Positions 7,230 through 15,787 of a stretch of 18,942 nt of DNA are shown here, piece after piece; the first letter of the stretch is position 1; each line of letters begins with the position of its first letter. The notes under the pieces were generated by a model that was not told the origin of the DNA, searched no databases, and was given only the letters and a program-made list of their open reading frames with translations. A program made the position numbers and the translations under genes. This DNA comes from DASRDS01 sp035569435 (lineage in GTDB: Bacteria; Gemmatimonadota; Gemmatimonadetes; Gemmatimonadales; Gemmatimonadaceae): contig DATMNB010000143.1 of NCBI GenBank assembly GCA_035569435.1, positions 1 to 18,942 of the forward strand. Direction: 5' to 3'.

Positions 7230-8309
7230 ATGACCGGCGAGCAGCAGCCCCCCGACGACATCGGTCCGGCCACGCTCGCCCGGTACCTCGCTGGCGAGTG
7301 TACGCCTGACGAAGCGGACGCGGTGCGGCGGTGGGTTGCCGCCGATCCCGACCGGATGGATTTGGTCGCCGGCATGCGCGCCGCGTTCGACGCCGCGCCG
7401 GTCACCCCGCCCCGGCCGGACATCGACGCGATGTGGCGCCGAGTCCGACGGGACATGGACGCACCAGCCCGGCGCGCCGGCGGGACGCGTCGCGCGCAGG
7501 AGGCGGACGAGCGGCCACCGCTCCGCATGTTGACCGCGCGAGCGCCGCGCACGTGGTGGCGGGTTGCGGCGGCGTGTGCGGCAGTCGTCGTCGCCGCGCT
7601 TGTATGGTCGACGAATGTTTACCGTTCGTCGAGCAATCATCCGGCGATCCGGGAAGTCGCGACAGCGAACGGCCAGCGCGCGACAGTGGTCCTGTCGGAC
7701 GGCAGCCGAGTGATCCTTGGTGTACACAGTCGGCTGCGGACGCCGGAGCGATTCGGCGACGGGCCGCGCGACGTGATGCTCGATGGCGAGGCCTACTTCG
7801 AGGTGCGGCACGACGCCGCCCACCCGTTCCGCGTGTACGCGGCCGGTGGGGTCGCCGAGGATCTGGGGACGCGGTTCGCGGTCCGGGCGTATCCCGGCGA
7901 CACCGCCGTTCGCGTGGTCGTGGCCGAGGGTCGGGTATCGCTCGGGCCGTTGGTGGCGCGCGGCGATGCGACGCCGGTGGCGTTAGGCGCCGGCCAGCTC
8001 GCCAGCTTGCCGGGACGAGGAGCGGCGACCGTGCGCGCGGTCGACGCGAGCGCCTATCTCGCCTGGACTGATGGGCGGCTGGTGTTCGATGGGACGCCGC
8101 TCGGCGACGCGCTCGCGGAGTTGGGGCGGTGGTACGATGTGGACATCCAGCTGCTCGCACCCGGGTCGGCCGGCCGGCCCATCTCGGCGTCGTTCGCCGG
8201 TGAACCGGTCGATGACGTGCTGAGTGCCGTCGCTGTCACCGCCGGGCTGCGCTACGTCCGCCACGGCCGCACCGTCACGTTCTCGCGCGCAAAGGACGCC
8301 CACCAGTGA
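7230..8309 (+). CDS. FecR-like anti-sigma factor
   Basis: 359-residue single-pass inner-membrane regulator. The cytoplasmic N-terminal part (about 1-108) includes LARYLAGECTPDEADAVRRW, typical of the FecR N-terminal sigma-binding region. One membrane helix follows (about 111-127), then the periplasmic FecR domain (about 140-240) with VVLSDGSRVILGVHSRL, MLDGEAYFEVRHDAAHPF and DLGTRFAVRAYPGD. The C-terminal DUF4974/STN-like part (about 283-352) has LVFDGTPLGDALAELGRWYDVDI. It should hold the upstream sigma factor until the outer-membrane transducer signals. ATG 7230 is chosen; GTG 7197 or TTG 7185 would extend it by 11 or 15 residues. Its stop overlaps the SusC-like start (GTGA, 8306-8309), consistent with a fixed signalling chain. 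Confidence 0.92.
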   Translation: MTGEQQPPDDIGPATLARYLAGECTPDEADAVRRWVAADPDRMDLVAGMRAAFDAAPVTPPRPDIDAMWRRVRRDMDAPARRAGGTRRAQEADERPPLRMLTARAPRTWWRVAAACAAVVVAALVWSTNVYRSSSNHPAIREVATANGQRATVVLSDGSRVILGVHSRLRTPERFGDGPRDVMLDGEAYFEVRHDAAHPFRVYAAGGVAEDLGTRFAVRAYPGDTAVRVVVAEGRVSLGPLVARGDATPVALGAGQLASLPGRGAATVRAVDASAYLAWTDGRLVFDGTPLGDALAELGRWYDVDIQLLAPGSAGRPISASFAGEPVDDVLSAVAVTAGLRYVRHGRTVTFSRAKDAHQ

Positions 8310-11300
8310 GACCTCCGATCGCGTACGTGGTGTTGGCCCTGTCGCTCGGGCTGGCGACGAGTGTCCTTCCAGGCCAGCAGCCCGAGCCCCTCCAGATCGC
8401 GCAGAACAACACGAGCGGCCGCGGCCCTGCCTTCTACGTGGTGCGGACGCCGGGTGGCAAGCGCGAGGTTGCCTATGGGGAGGTGGCCTTGCGCCGACGG
8501 CTCTCGCTGGCGCTCGACCACGTCTCGTTGGCCGATGCGTTGGCGGCGGTGTCGCAGCAGACCGGTATCCGGTTTGTGTACATGAAAGACGAAGTCCACG
8601 TCGACCGCCTGGTCTCACTTCGGGCGCAGGACATCGCGTTGGCCGCGGCCCTGACGGAGATCCTGTTCGACGCCGGCGTCGACGTCGAGCTCCTGCCAGA
8701 TAATCAGGTCGCGCTCGTCAAACGGCTGGTCAAGCCAAACGTCGACGACGCACGAGGAAAGGAGGACGGGAACACGGTGCGCGGCCGGGTGACCGACGCC
8801 GCGACCGGCGTTGGACTGGCCGATGTCTCCGTGGTCGTGAATGACCTGGCCCCCGACTCGGAGTCGATCGCACGCTCCAAGAAACCGCTCAGGTTCCACG
8901 TCAGGTCCAGCGGGTCGACGGTGACCGGGAAAGACGGCCGCTATCAGATCGGCGGGATCACGCCCGGGACCTACGTGGTGGTCGCCCACCGCCTGAGCTA
9001 CGCGCCCAAGGTCGACACGATCACGGTGCGGAAGGACAGCGGGGTAGTCACGGTCAACTTCCAGCTGCGGCCGGTCGCGTACTCGCTCAACGAGGTCGTG
9101 ACGACGGCGACCGGCCAGGAAGAGCGCTACAAAGTGGGCACTGACATCGCCGTGATCGATGCCGACTCGGTTGTCAAGAACGCCCCGATCCTGAACGTGA
9201 GCGACCTCCTGGCCGCTCGGGCACCGGGGGTCAGCGTCGAAGCATCGAGCGGTGCGGTCGGCTCTCCGTCGCTGATCCGGATCCGCGGGATCAGCAGCAT
9301 TTACGGGACCAACGATCCGATCCTGATCGTCGACGGCGTGCGCGTGAACGGCTCGATGTCGGCCATCGAAGTGAGCAACATGGCGTCGGGCGGACCGACG
9401 CCATCACGACTCGACGACATCGATCCGAACTCGATCGAGAAGATTGAGGTGCTGAAAGGCCCCTCGGCCTCGGCGCTCTACGGCACCGACGCCGCCAACG
9501 GTGTGATCGTGATCACTACCAAACGCGGCACGTCGGGTCCGGCGCGATGGGCAGCCGACTACACGCACTCCTGGACGAGCGTGCCCGGCAACTGGCCGTG
9601 GCTCTACCAGGGATACGGGACGAATCCCTTGAGCAACGTGCCTGGTGGCTGCTCCAACGGGAGTGGCTGCCACCAGGACAGTGTTGTGCGCTACAACCCG
9701 CTCAACAATCCGTACACGACGACGCTCGCCAGCGGGCTGACGGACGCCTACAATCTCAGCGTGTCGGGTGGCGCGCCCACCGTTCAGTATTACGTGAACG
9801 CTTCACGCGAGGATCAGCTGGGGGCGTCGAAGCTCTCCGATTACGATGCCTACCTGATTCGCAAGGCGAATGGCGGAAGCATCGACAGCTGGGTGCTCCG
9901 GCCGAACACGAACAACAACAATCGCATCAGCTCGCATCTGACGATGCAGCCCACGCCGACGTTGGACCTCACGTTCACGTCGAACTTCGTCCAGCAGTTG
10001 ACGCTGAACGGCGGGGATGGCATTAACGCGGCCCTGAATGGGTTCACGCAGATCGATACGGCATATCATCCCAGCTCAGTACTGACACAACGGAACACCA
10101 GCGCGATCGACCGGGCATTCGGCGCGCTGAGCGGGACCTGGCGGCCGACGGGATGGCTGGTCTTCCACGCGAGCGGGGGGTACGACTACACGAGCCGCGT
10201 CGATCAGTCCCAGTCTGCCGCCACGGACTGCGTGACCGGATGCCCCGGGGTCACGAACGGCCTAGGCATTGGCCGCTCGACGGAGACGGTCACCTCGGTC
10301 GATGTCGGCGGCACCGCCACCTGGCCGCTGCATGGCGCGATCGGCGCGAAAACGTCGCTTGGCGAGCAGTATACCAAGTCCCAAACCGATGCCGTGGGGT
10401 TGGCCGGCTCCAATCTGCCGCAGGGCTCCACCACGCTCAACGGCGCGGCATCAACCACGGCGTCGCAAGCGGATGTGGTCGCCGCGACGGCCGGATGGTA
10501 TGTCCAGCAGGAGTTCTCGCTCAATGACCGACTCTATCTGAGCGGCGGCGTGCGTGAGGACGCGGGGAGCGGGTTCGGCAGCAAGCTGGTGGCGCCGGCG
10601 TACCCGAAGGCGAGCATTTCCTGGCTGCTCTCGCAGGAGCCATTCTGGCCGGTCAACACGAACGTGTTGAGCACCGTGCGACTCCGCGCGGCGTACGGGC
10701 AGTCCGGCACCCAACCGGGGCAGTTCGAAGCGCAGCAGGTCTACGCGTCGCAGCAAGCGGTGCTCGGCGGGCAACTCGTGCCGGCGTATTACATGACCGG
10801 GGTCGGCAACCCGTACCTCAAGCCGGAACGAACGGGGGAAATCGAAGGCGGTGCTGACATTGGCGTCTTTCACGACCGCGCCCTGATCGCCGTGACGTTC
10901 TATCAACGTCGCACATCAAACGAGTTGATCTCGGCCGCGCTCGCGCCGTCGGTCGGTGGCGGGAGCTACCAGGAAAATGTCGGCGACGTGCTCAATCAGG
11001 GACTCGAGATCACGCTCCAACGGCTCCTGCTGGTCGATACGCGCAATTTCGGGTGGGATGTCAACGGTGGCGTGGCGTTCAATAAGAATGATTTGGTGTC
11101 GCTCGGGAACCACGTGCTGGCGGGCTACAACGGCACCAACTCCACCACCCGCTTCGTCCCGGGGTACCCGCTCGACGGTGTGTGGGCGCGGCCGTTGCTC
11201 GGCTACTCCGATCAGAACCATGACGGGATCATCGAGCGGAGCGAGATCGTGGTGGGGGATAGTGCGGTCTATGTGGGGGCGACCCAGCCGAAGTACGAGC

Positions 11301-11746
11301 TCAATCTGAGCACCAACATCGCGGTCTTGCACGAGTTCCACATCAACATGCTGTTCTCGTACCAGCATGCCCTGACACAGTCGCAGGGGGTGTTCAACTG
11401 CGTCAATGGGCCGCAGAGTTTCGGCGCGCAAAGCGAGCATGCGTCGCTCGCGCAACAAGCCCAGTTCCAGTACTACAATGTGACCTTCAGCTGTCTGCCC
11501 GAGGTCGTGTCGTTCCTCCGCTTCCAATCGGCTGCCCTTTCCTGGGACGTTCCCGGTAGTGTGACGCGACGTCTGCATCTGCGCTCAGCCCAGCTGATGC
11601 TCATGGGGCGGAATCTCGGGTTGTGGACGAGCTACGCCGGGAAGGATCCAGAGGTCAACAGCAACCAGGGTAGAGACCAGATCAGTGACAACGGCATCGT
11701 GCCCCAGACTCGTGACTATTCATTCCGGGTGATCATTGGCTTCTAA
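8306..11746 (+). CDS. SusC-like TonB-dependent outer-membrane transducer
   Basis: 1146-residue TonB-dependent outer-membrane protein. In order: signal peptide (about 1-23), STN signalling domain (about 66-140, LALDHVSLADALAAVSQQTG), carboxypeptidase-regulatory-like domain (about 156-255, TVRGRVTDAATG to NFQLRPV) with an unusually long loop, a TonB-box-like LNEVVTTATG (261-270), and the plug domain (about 276-410) with LLAARAPGVSVEASSG, IRIRGISSIYGTNDPILIVDGVRV and LKGPSASALYGTDAANGVI. A beta barrel follows, ending in the aromatic terminus FRVIIGF expected for outer-membrane insertion. The STN domain implies that substrate binding is relayed to the FecR-like protein. It starts at a GTG coupled to FecR and overlaps the SusD-like gene by 11 bases. 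The substrate is not readable; SusC-type pairs import glycans or oligopeptides. Confidence 0.94.
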   Translation: MRPPIAYVVLALSLGLATSVLPGQQPEPLQIAQNNTSGRGPAFYVVRTPGGKREVAYGEVALRRRLSLALDHVSLADALAAVSQQTGIRFVYMKDEVHVDRLVSLRAQDIALAAALTEILFDAGVDVELLPDNQVALVKRLVKPNVDDARGKEDGNTVRGRVTDAATGVGLADVSVVVNDLAPDSESIARSKKPLRFHVRSSGSTVTGKDGRYQIGGITPGTYVVVAHRLSYAPKVDTITVRKDSGVVTVNFQLRPVAYSLNEVVTTATGQEERYKVGTDIAVIDADSVVKNAPILNVSDLLAARAPGVSVEASSGAVGSPSLIRIRGISSIYGTNDPILIVDGVRVNGSMSAIEVSNMASGGPTPSRLDDIDPNSIEKIEVLKGPSASALYGTDAANGVIVITTKRGTSGPARWAADYTHSWTSVPGNWPWLYQGYGTNPLSNVPGGCSNGSGCHQDSVVRYNPLNNPYTTTLASGLTDAYNLSVSGGAPTVQYYVNASREDQLGASKLSDYDAYLIRKANGGSIDSWVLRPNTNNNNRISSHLTMQPTPTLDLTFTSNFVQQLTLNGGDGINAALNGFTQIDTAYHPSSVLTQRNTSAIDRAFGALSGTWRPTGWLVFHASGGYDYTSRVDQSQSAATDCVTGCPGVTNGLGIGRSTETVTSVDVGGTATWPLHGAIGAKTSLGEQYTKSQTDAVGLAGSNLPQGSTTLNGAASTTASQADVVAATAGWYVQQEFSLNDRLYLSGGVREDAGSGFGSKLVAPAYPKASISWLLSQEPFWPVNTNVLSTVRLRAAYGQSGTQPGQFEAQQVYASQQAVLGGQLVPAYYMTGVGNPYLKPERTGEIEGGADIGVFHDRALIAVTFYQRRTSNELISAALAPSVGGGSYQENVGDVLNQGLEITLQRLLLVDTRNFGWDVNGGVAFNKNDLVSLGNHVLAGYNGTNSTTRFVPGYPLDGVWARPLLGYSDQNHDGIIERSEIVVGDSAVYVGATQPKYELNLSTNIAVLHEFHINMLFSYQHALTQSQGVFNCVNGPQSFGAQSEHASLAQQAQFQYYNVTFSCLPEVVSFLRFQSAALSWDVPGSVTRRLHLRSAQLMLMGRNLGLWTSYAGKDPEVNSNQGRDQISDNGIVPQTRDYSFRVIIGF

Positions 11747-13151
11747 ACTCTTCGCTCGCCGCGCCGCGGTCTGCGTCACGATCGTGGCCGCCGCCGGCGC
11801 CGGCGGCCTCTCCGGGTGCGCGCTCAAGCCGCTGGTTGATGTCAAGCCGCCGAGCGACACGGTGATCAGCGGCAACATCAACAACGTCACGCAGGCCGTG
11901 GCGGTATACGCCGCGGCGATGCGGCTGTTTGCCGCCGCGTACGGCGGTTCGGTTTCGCACGACATCGGGTCGGGCATCGGCTACATCACCGAGACCGGGC
12001 TGCTGACGGACGAGTTCACGGCGACGTACGGGAACTACCCGTTGGATTCGCGCACGGCCGATACCGGCAGCGGGAGTTACGGCACCTACGACGCGTTGCA
12101 GTCGACGCGCACCCAGGCCCACCTCGCCACGAGCGCGCTGACCAAGTTTGGCAAGGCGTCGCCGCCATCGGACGTCGCCGAGTCGTACATGATGGAAGCG
12201 TACACGGAGCTGATGCTCGCCGAGTACATCTGTTCGGGGATCCCGCTGTCGACGGTCAGCTTCGGAGGCGGGATCACGTATAGTGCCGGGCTGACGACGA
12301 CGCAGGTGTTGAACGCGGCAATGGCGCATTTTGACACGGCGTCGACATACGCGGGTACGGCGAGCGTCCAGACCGCCATCGCCATCGGCAAGGGGCGGAC
12401 GTGGCTGGATCTCGACGAATACGATTCGGCCGCGGGGGCGGTGATCAACGTGGCGCCGAGCGATGCCTATCTGGTGCAGTACGGGACCCAGTTCGGATTT
12501 CAGAACGGGATCTGGGTCGAGTTCGGCTCCGGAAACCTGACCGGCACAGCCACGGTGTCGAATGTCGAGGGCGAGAATGGACTGAATTTTGTCAGCGCGC
12601 GCGATCCACGTGTGCCGACGATGAACCTCGGGGCGACGAATGGGTACGCCGCGTACAGCTCGGCGTCGTCGCCGATCGTGTTGGCGAGCGGGATCGAGGG
12701 GCAGCTGATCCAAGCCGAGGCCGCGCTGAGCCACGGCACGCCGACCTGGCTCGATATTCTGAACGCCTTGCGCACGAACGGGACGTTCACGACGGCGCCC
12801 GATGCGTCGAATCCGAGCGTGACCGACACGACCTATAACGCCGGAAGCGGCGGCGTCGCCGGACTGCCGCCGCTGGTCGATCCGGGGACACTGGACGCCC
12901 GAGTCGATCTGCTGTTCCGCGAGCGCGCCTTCTGGATGTACGCGACGGGGCACCGGGAGGGCGACCTGCGGCGTCTCGTGCGGCAATACCAGCGGCCGGA
13001 GCAGACGGTCTACCCGATCGGTCCGTACATCTTGCCCGTCCCGGTGAATGGAGCCCCGACGACCTATGGATCACAGGTCGTGGGAATCCCCGATGCGCGC
13101 GAGCAGCAGACCAACGGGCTGTACCATGGCTGCAACAATCTCGGAGCATAG
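11736..13151 (+). CDS. SusD/RagB-like outer-membrane lipoprotein
   Basis: 471-residue lipoprotein partner of the SusC-like channel. The signal sequence has basic RR (8-9), a hydrophobic core and a canonical lipobox LSGC with Cys28. The start must be the TTG at 11736: an in-frame TGA lies just upstream (11730-11732) and no other start precedes the lipobox. GGTGATC (11728-11734), complementary to the 16S tail, lies directly before it. SusD features include GIEGQLIQAEAALSHG, VDLLFRERAFWMYATGHREGDLRRLVRQYQR and the helical repeats of the N-terminal half. It would form the lid of the SusCD transporter and bind substrate at the surface. Compared with carbohydrate SusD proteins the overall sequence is divergent, and the ligand is not inferable. 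Confidence 0.88.
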   Translation: MASKLFARRAAVCVTIVAAAGAGGLSGCALKPLVDVKPPSDTVISGNINNVTQAVAVYAAAMRLFAAAYGGSVSHDIGSGIGYITETGLLTDEFTATYGNYPLDSRTADTGSGSYGTYDALQSTRTQAHLATSALTKFGKASPPSDVAESYMMEAYTELMLAEYICSGIPLSTVSFGGGITYSAGLTTTQVLNAAMAHFDTASTYAGTASVQTAIAIGKGRTWLDLDEYDSAAGAVINVAPSDAYLVQYGTQFGFQNGIWVEFGSGNLTGTATVSNVEGENGLNFVSARDPRVPTMNLGATNGYAAYSSASSPIVLASGIEGQLIQAEAALSHGTPTWLDILNALRTNGTFTTAPDASNPSVTDTTYNAGSGGVAGLPPLVDPGTLDARVDLLFRERAFWMYATGHREGDLRRLVRQYQRPEQTVYPIGPYILPVPVNGAPTTYGSQVVGIPDAREQQTNGLYHGCNNLGA

Positions 13152-13152
13152 A

Positions 13153-14133
13153 ATGGACCGAGAGTCGCGGGTCCGACGCGCATCGTGGCGCGCCATCGCT
13201 TTGACGGCGGCCATCTGTGTGTGTGGCAGCTGCGCCAAGGACGCGGCGGCGCCGCCGAACATTCCCCTCGATGCGCTGTATGTGTCGCTCGGCGTCAGTC
13301 CAAGCGGGACGGCGATGGCGGTCGGCGGGACACAGCAGTTGACGGTGCGTCCGCTCAACCCGACCGGCGCCACGTTGTCAGGGGCCGGGCTGGCGGTGTT
13401 CGCGTCGTCGGACAGCTCGCGCGTCGTGGTCAGCCCGACCGGGGTGCTCACTGGATTGCAGACGACGGACAACGGGCCGGTGTTGATCACCGTGAGCCTG
13501 CAACTCACAAACATCACGCACGTCGACAGCGTCTACGCGAGCGTCACCGCAACGCGGCAGGCCGCGGCGTCGCTCAGCATCCAGCCGGCCGACACGCTAG
13601 CCAGCGGGGTGACCGTGACCGTGCCGGCCGTCATCCGCGACAGTAGTGGGAATGTCCTGAGCGGGATCTTTCCGTATTTCTCGGTCGCGCCCAATACCGG
13701 CGTCGGGATCGGTCCGTCGTCCGGCAGCGTCACGTCATCCATGGCGCAGTCGCAGTGGATCCACGCGTCCGTCACGGCGTACGGCGTACCGCTCCAGGAC
13801 AGCGTGCTGTACACGTTCACCAGGGCGCTACGTGCGGGCGTGGTTCTTACAATGTACGGGACCGCCGTCAGCGCGACCGCGGGCGTCCCAGAGGTCGACA
13901 GCACGTTTATCGGCGCAACTGGTACGGTGTATTTCTGGAATACAACCGGCGACTCCACGCTCAGCATCATCTTCGACGATTCGACCGCCGTGACCGGCGC
14001 CAACCTCCACCACCTCGGGGGCTCGGCTACGCCGTACGGCTTTGCGATTCTCGCGTTCCCGACGGCGGGTGACTACGCGTGGCACATACCCGGTACCACA
14101 CCCGCCGTGACTGGAGTCGTCGATGTCCACTAA
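13153..14133 (+). CDS. Ig-like lipoprotein with cupredoxin-like C-terminal domain
   Basis: 326-residue probable lipoprotein. A hydrophobic segment (about 14-24) ends in CGSC, with Cys27 the likely acylation site, although the lipobox is not canonical. Residues about 42-135 form a bacterial Ig-like (Big2-type) domain: LYVSLGVSPSGTAMAVGGTQ, then VVVSPTGVLTGL. A second beta-rich Ig-like part spans about 139-225. Residues about 240-326 look like a cupredoxin fold: GTVYFWNTTGD, STLSIIFDDS, FPTAGDYAWHIPG and GVVDV, but copper ligands are not in the usual places. ATG 13153 has a GGAG site (13143-13146) and starts one base after the SusD stop. Its position suggests a third surface component of the SusCD system, comparable in place to SusE/F. 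The function is inferred from context only. Confidence 0.72.
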   Translation: MDRESRVRRASWRAIALTAAICVCGSCAKDAAAPPNIPLDALYVSLGVSPSGTAMAVGGTQQLTVRPLNPTGATLSGAGLAVFASSDSSRVVVSPTGVLTGLQTTDNGPVLITVSLQLTNITHVDSVYASVTATRQAAASLSIQPADTLASGVTVTVPAVIRDSSGNVLSGIFPYFSVAPNTGVGIGPSSGSVTSSMAQSQWIHASVTAYGVPLQDSVLYTFTRALRAGVVLTMYGTAVSATAGVPEVDSTFIGATGTVYFWNTTGDSTLSIIFDDSTAVTGANLHHLGGSATPYGFAILAFPTAGDYAWHIPGTTPAVTGVVDVH

Positions 14134-15787
14134 CCGCCGCCAATTCCTGACGACGGGCGCGATGGCCGCGGTTGGGCTGATCGCACCATGGGGCCGGCGC
14201 GGCGCGCTGGTCCGGTGGTCGGGGATGCTCCCCGGCGCCTTACCCGATCGCATGTTCGACGATCCGCTGGTCAAGACGTGCGCGATGCGGGCGCTCGATG
14301 CGGCGACGCACGCCGGCGCATCGTACGCCGATGTGCATCTGTCGCGCGATCTCGGCCGCAGGTTGCTGTCGGCCCCTGGCGCGGCGCCTATGGACGCGCG
14401 CCAGGAGGCGCTATTCGGCTTCGGCGTCCGCACGCTGGTGGACGGCCAGTGGGGCTTCGCCAGCAGCCCATTGTGGACGGCGGATGAGGCGGACCGGCTG
14501 GCGCGGGCGGCCGTGGCGCAGGCGAAAGCCAACCGCATCGCCTCGGCGCCGCCGCTCGAGCTCGACGCCCCACCGCCGGCGGCGACCGGCACCTGGATCA
14601 TGCCCGTCGCCGCGGACCCGTTCACGGTCTCGTTCGAGGAGCAGTTCGACTATCTCGACTCGCTCGTCGACATCATGGAGCACCTCCGGCTGCGAGGAGC
14701 GCCGACGCCCTGGCACCTCAAAGGGATCGGCATGTTCGCGATGGGGTTCATCGCTAATAAGAAGGAGCGCGCGTTTGCGTCCTCCCTGGGCGCGTATACG
14801 GAACAAACGACCTACCAATGCGAAGGGCAGGCGGCGATCAAAGTGGACGGCTGGAACGACCAGTCAGCACAGGTGGGCGCGGACCGGCTGTCGGTGGCCG
14901 GCAAGGGGTGGGAGATGATGCGGGAGGCGAACGTGCCCGAGCAGTTACCGGGCATGATCGAACGCGCGATTCTCATGTTCAATCAGGTGCCGGTCGAGTT
15001 GGGCCGCTACGACGTCGTGTTCGACGCGAAGTCGATGGCGGCGATCCTCGATGCGACACTCGGCACGGCGACCGAGCTCGATCGGGCGATCGGCTACGAG
15101 GCCAACGCGGCCGGGACGAGCTTTCTCACCGATCCGCTCGCGATGCTCGGCTCGCTCCAGGTCGCGGCGCCGACGATTGGCATCACGGCGAATCGGTCGA
15201 CCCCCGGCGGTGCCGCCAACGTGAAGTGGGACACCGACGGCGTCGCACCCGAGAGCTTCCCGCTCGTGCAGGACGGCGTCGTGGTCGGGTTTCAAACGAC
15301 CCGCGAGACGGCACCGGTCCTGGCGCCGTGGGATGCCAAGCGCGGTCAGCCCGTGCGGTCCAACGGTTGCGCCAGCGCCGCCGACGCGTTGCACGTGCCG
15401 ATCCAGCACACGCCGAATCTCGCGCTGCAGCCTGGCAAGGCCGATCTCACGTTCGACGAGATGGTGGCCGGGACGGAGAAAGGATTGGCGATTTACGGAG
15501 CGAGCGTGATGATGGACCACCAGCAGGTGACCGGATTGGGTGTGGGCACGTACGTGCGCCGCATTGAGAAGGGCAAGCTCGGCCCGATGATCGCCGGGGC
15601 GGCGTTCCAGTTTCGGACGGCGGAGCTCTGGAAGAACATCACGGCGCTGGGCGGCGCGCGCAGTGTCGAGCTGTTGGGGTTCCGCCGGAAGAAAGGACAG
15701 CCGGAGCAAGAGATGGTCCATAGCGTCGCCGCCGTGCCGGCAAAAGTGAAGCAGGTGGCGATTGTCGACCTGAGGAAAAAAGCGTGA
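14123..15787 (+). CDS. TldD/PmbA-family protein with Tat leader, zinc motif lost
   Basis: 554-residue member of the TldD/PmbA (peptidase U62) family. The N-terminus NRRQFLTTGAMAAVGLIAPW is a twin-arginine leader, so the folded protein should be exported. An N-terminal domain is seen around 48-135 (ALDAATHAGASYADVHLSRD, GFGVRTLVDGQWGFAS). The second domain contains RYDVVFDAKSMAAILDATLG, where canonical TldD has the HExxxH zinc motif. Here the three key residues are D310, A311 and T315, so the classical metal site is absent. The C-terminal part keeps family features (SNGCASAADAL near the family's RMTN region, FDEMVAGTEKGLAIYG). TldD/TldE of E. coli degrade unfolded peptides and mature microcin B17. 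ATG 14123 overlaps the lipoprotein gene by 11 bases, and the stop overlaps the next TldD-family gene. Confidence 0.87.
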   Translation: MSTNRRQFLTTGAMAAVGLIAPWGRRGALVRWSGMLPGALPDRMFDDPLVKTCAMRALDAATHAGASYADVHLSRDLGRRLLSAPGAAPMDARQEALFGFGVRTLVDGQWGFASSPLWTADEADRLARAAVAQAKANRIASAPPLELDAPPPAATGTWIMPVAADPFTVSFEEQFDYLDSLVDIMEHLRLRGAPTPWHLKGIGMFAMGFIANKKERAFASSLGAYTEQTTYQCEGQAAIKVDGWNDQSAQVGADRLSVAGKGWEMMREANVPEQLPGMIERAILMFNQVPVELGRYDVVFDAKSMAAILDATLGTATELDRAIGYEANAAGTSFLTDPLAMLGSLQVAAPTIGITANRSTPGGAANVKWDTDGVAPESFPLVQDGVVVGFQTTRETAPVLAPWDAKRGQPVRSNGCASAADALHVPIQHTPNLALQPGKADLTFDEMVAGTEKGLAIYGASVMMDHQQVTGLGVGTYVRRIEKGKLGPMIAGAAFQFRTAELWKNITALGGARSVELLGFRRKKGQPEQEMVHSVAAVPAKVKQVAIVDLRKKA

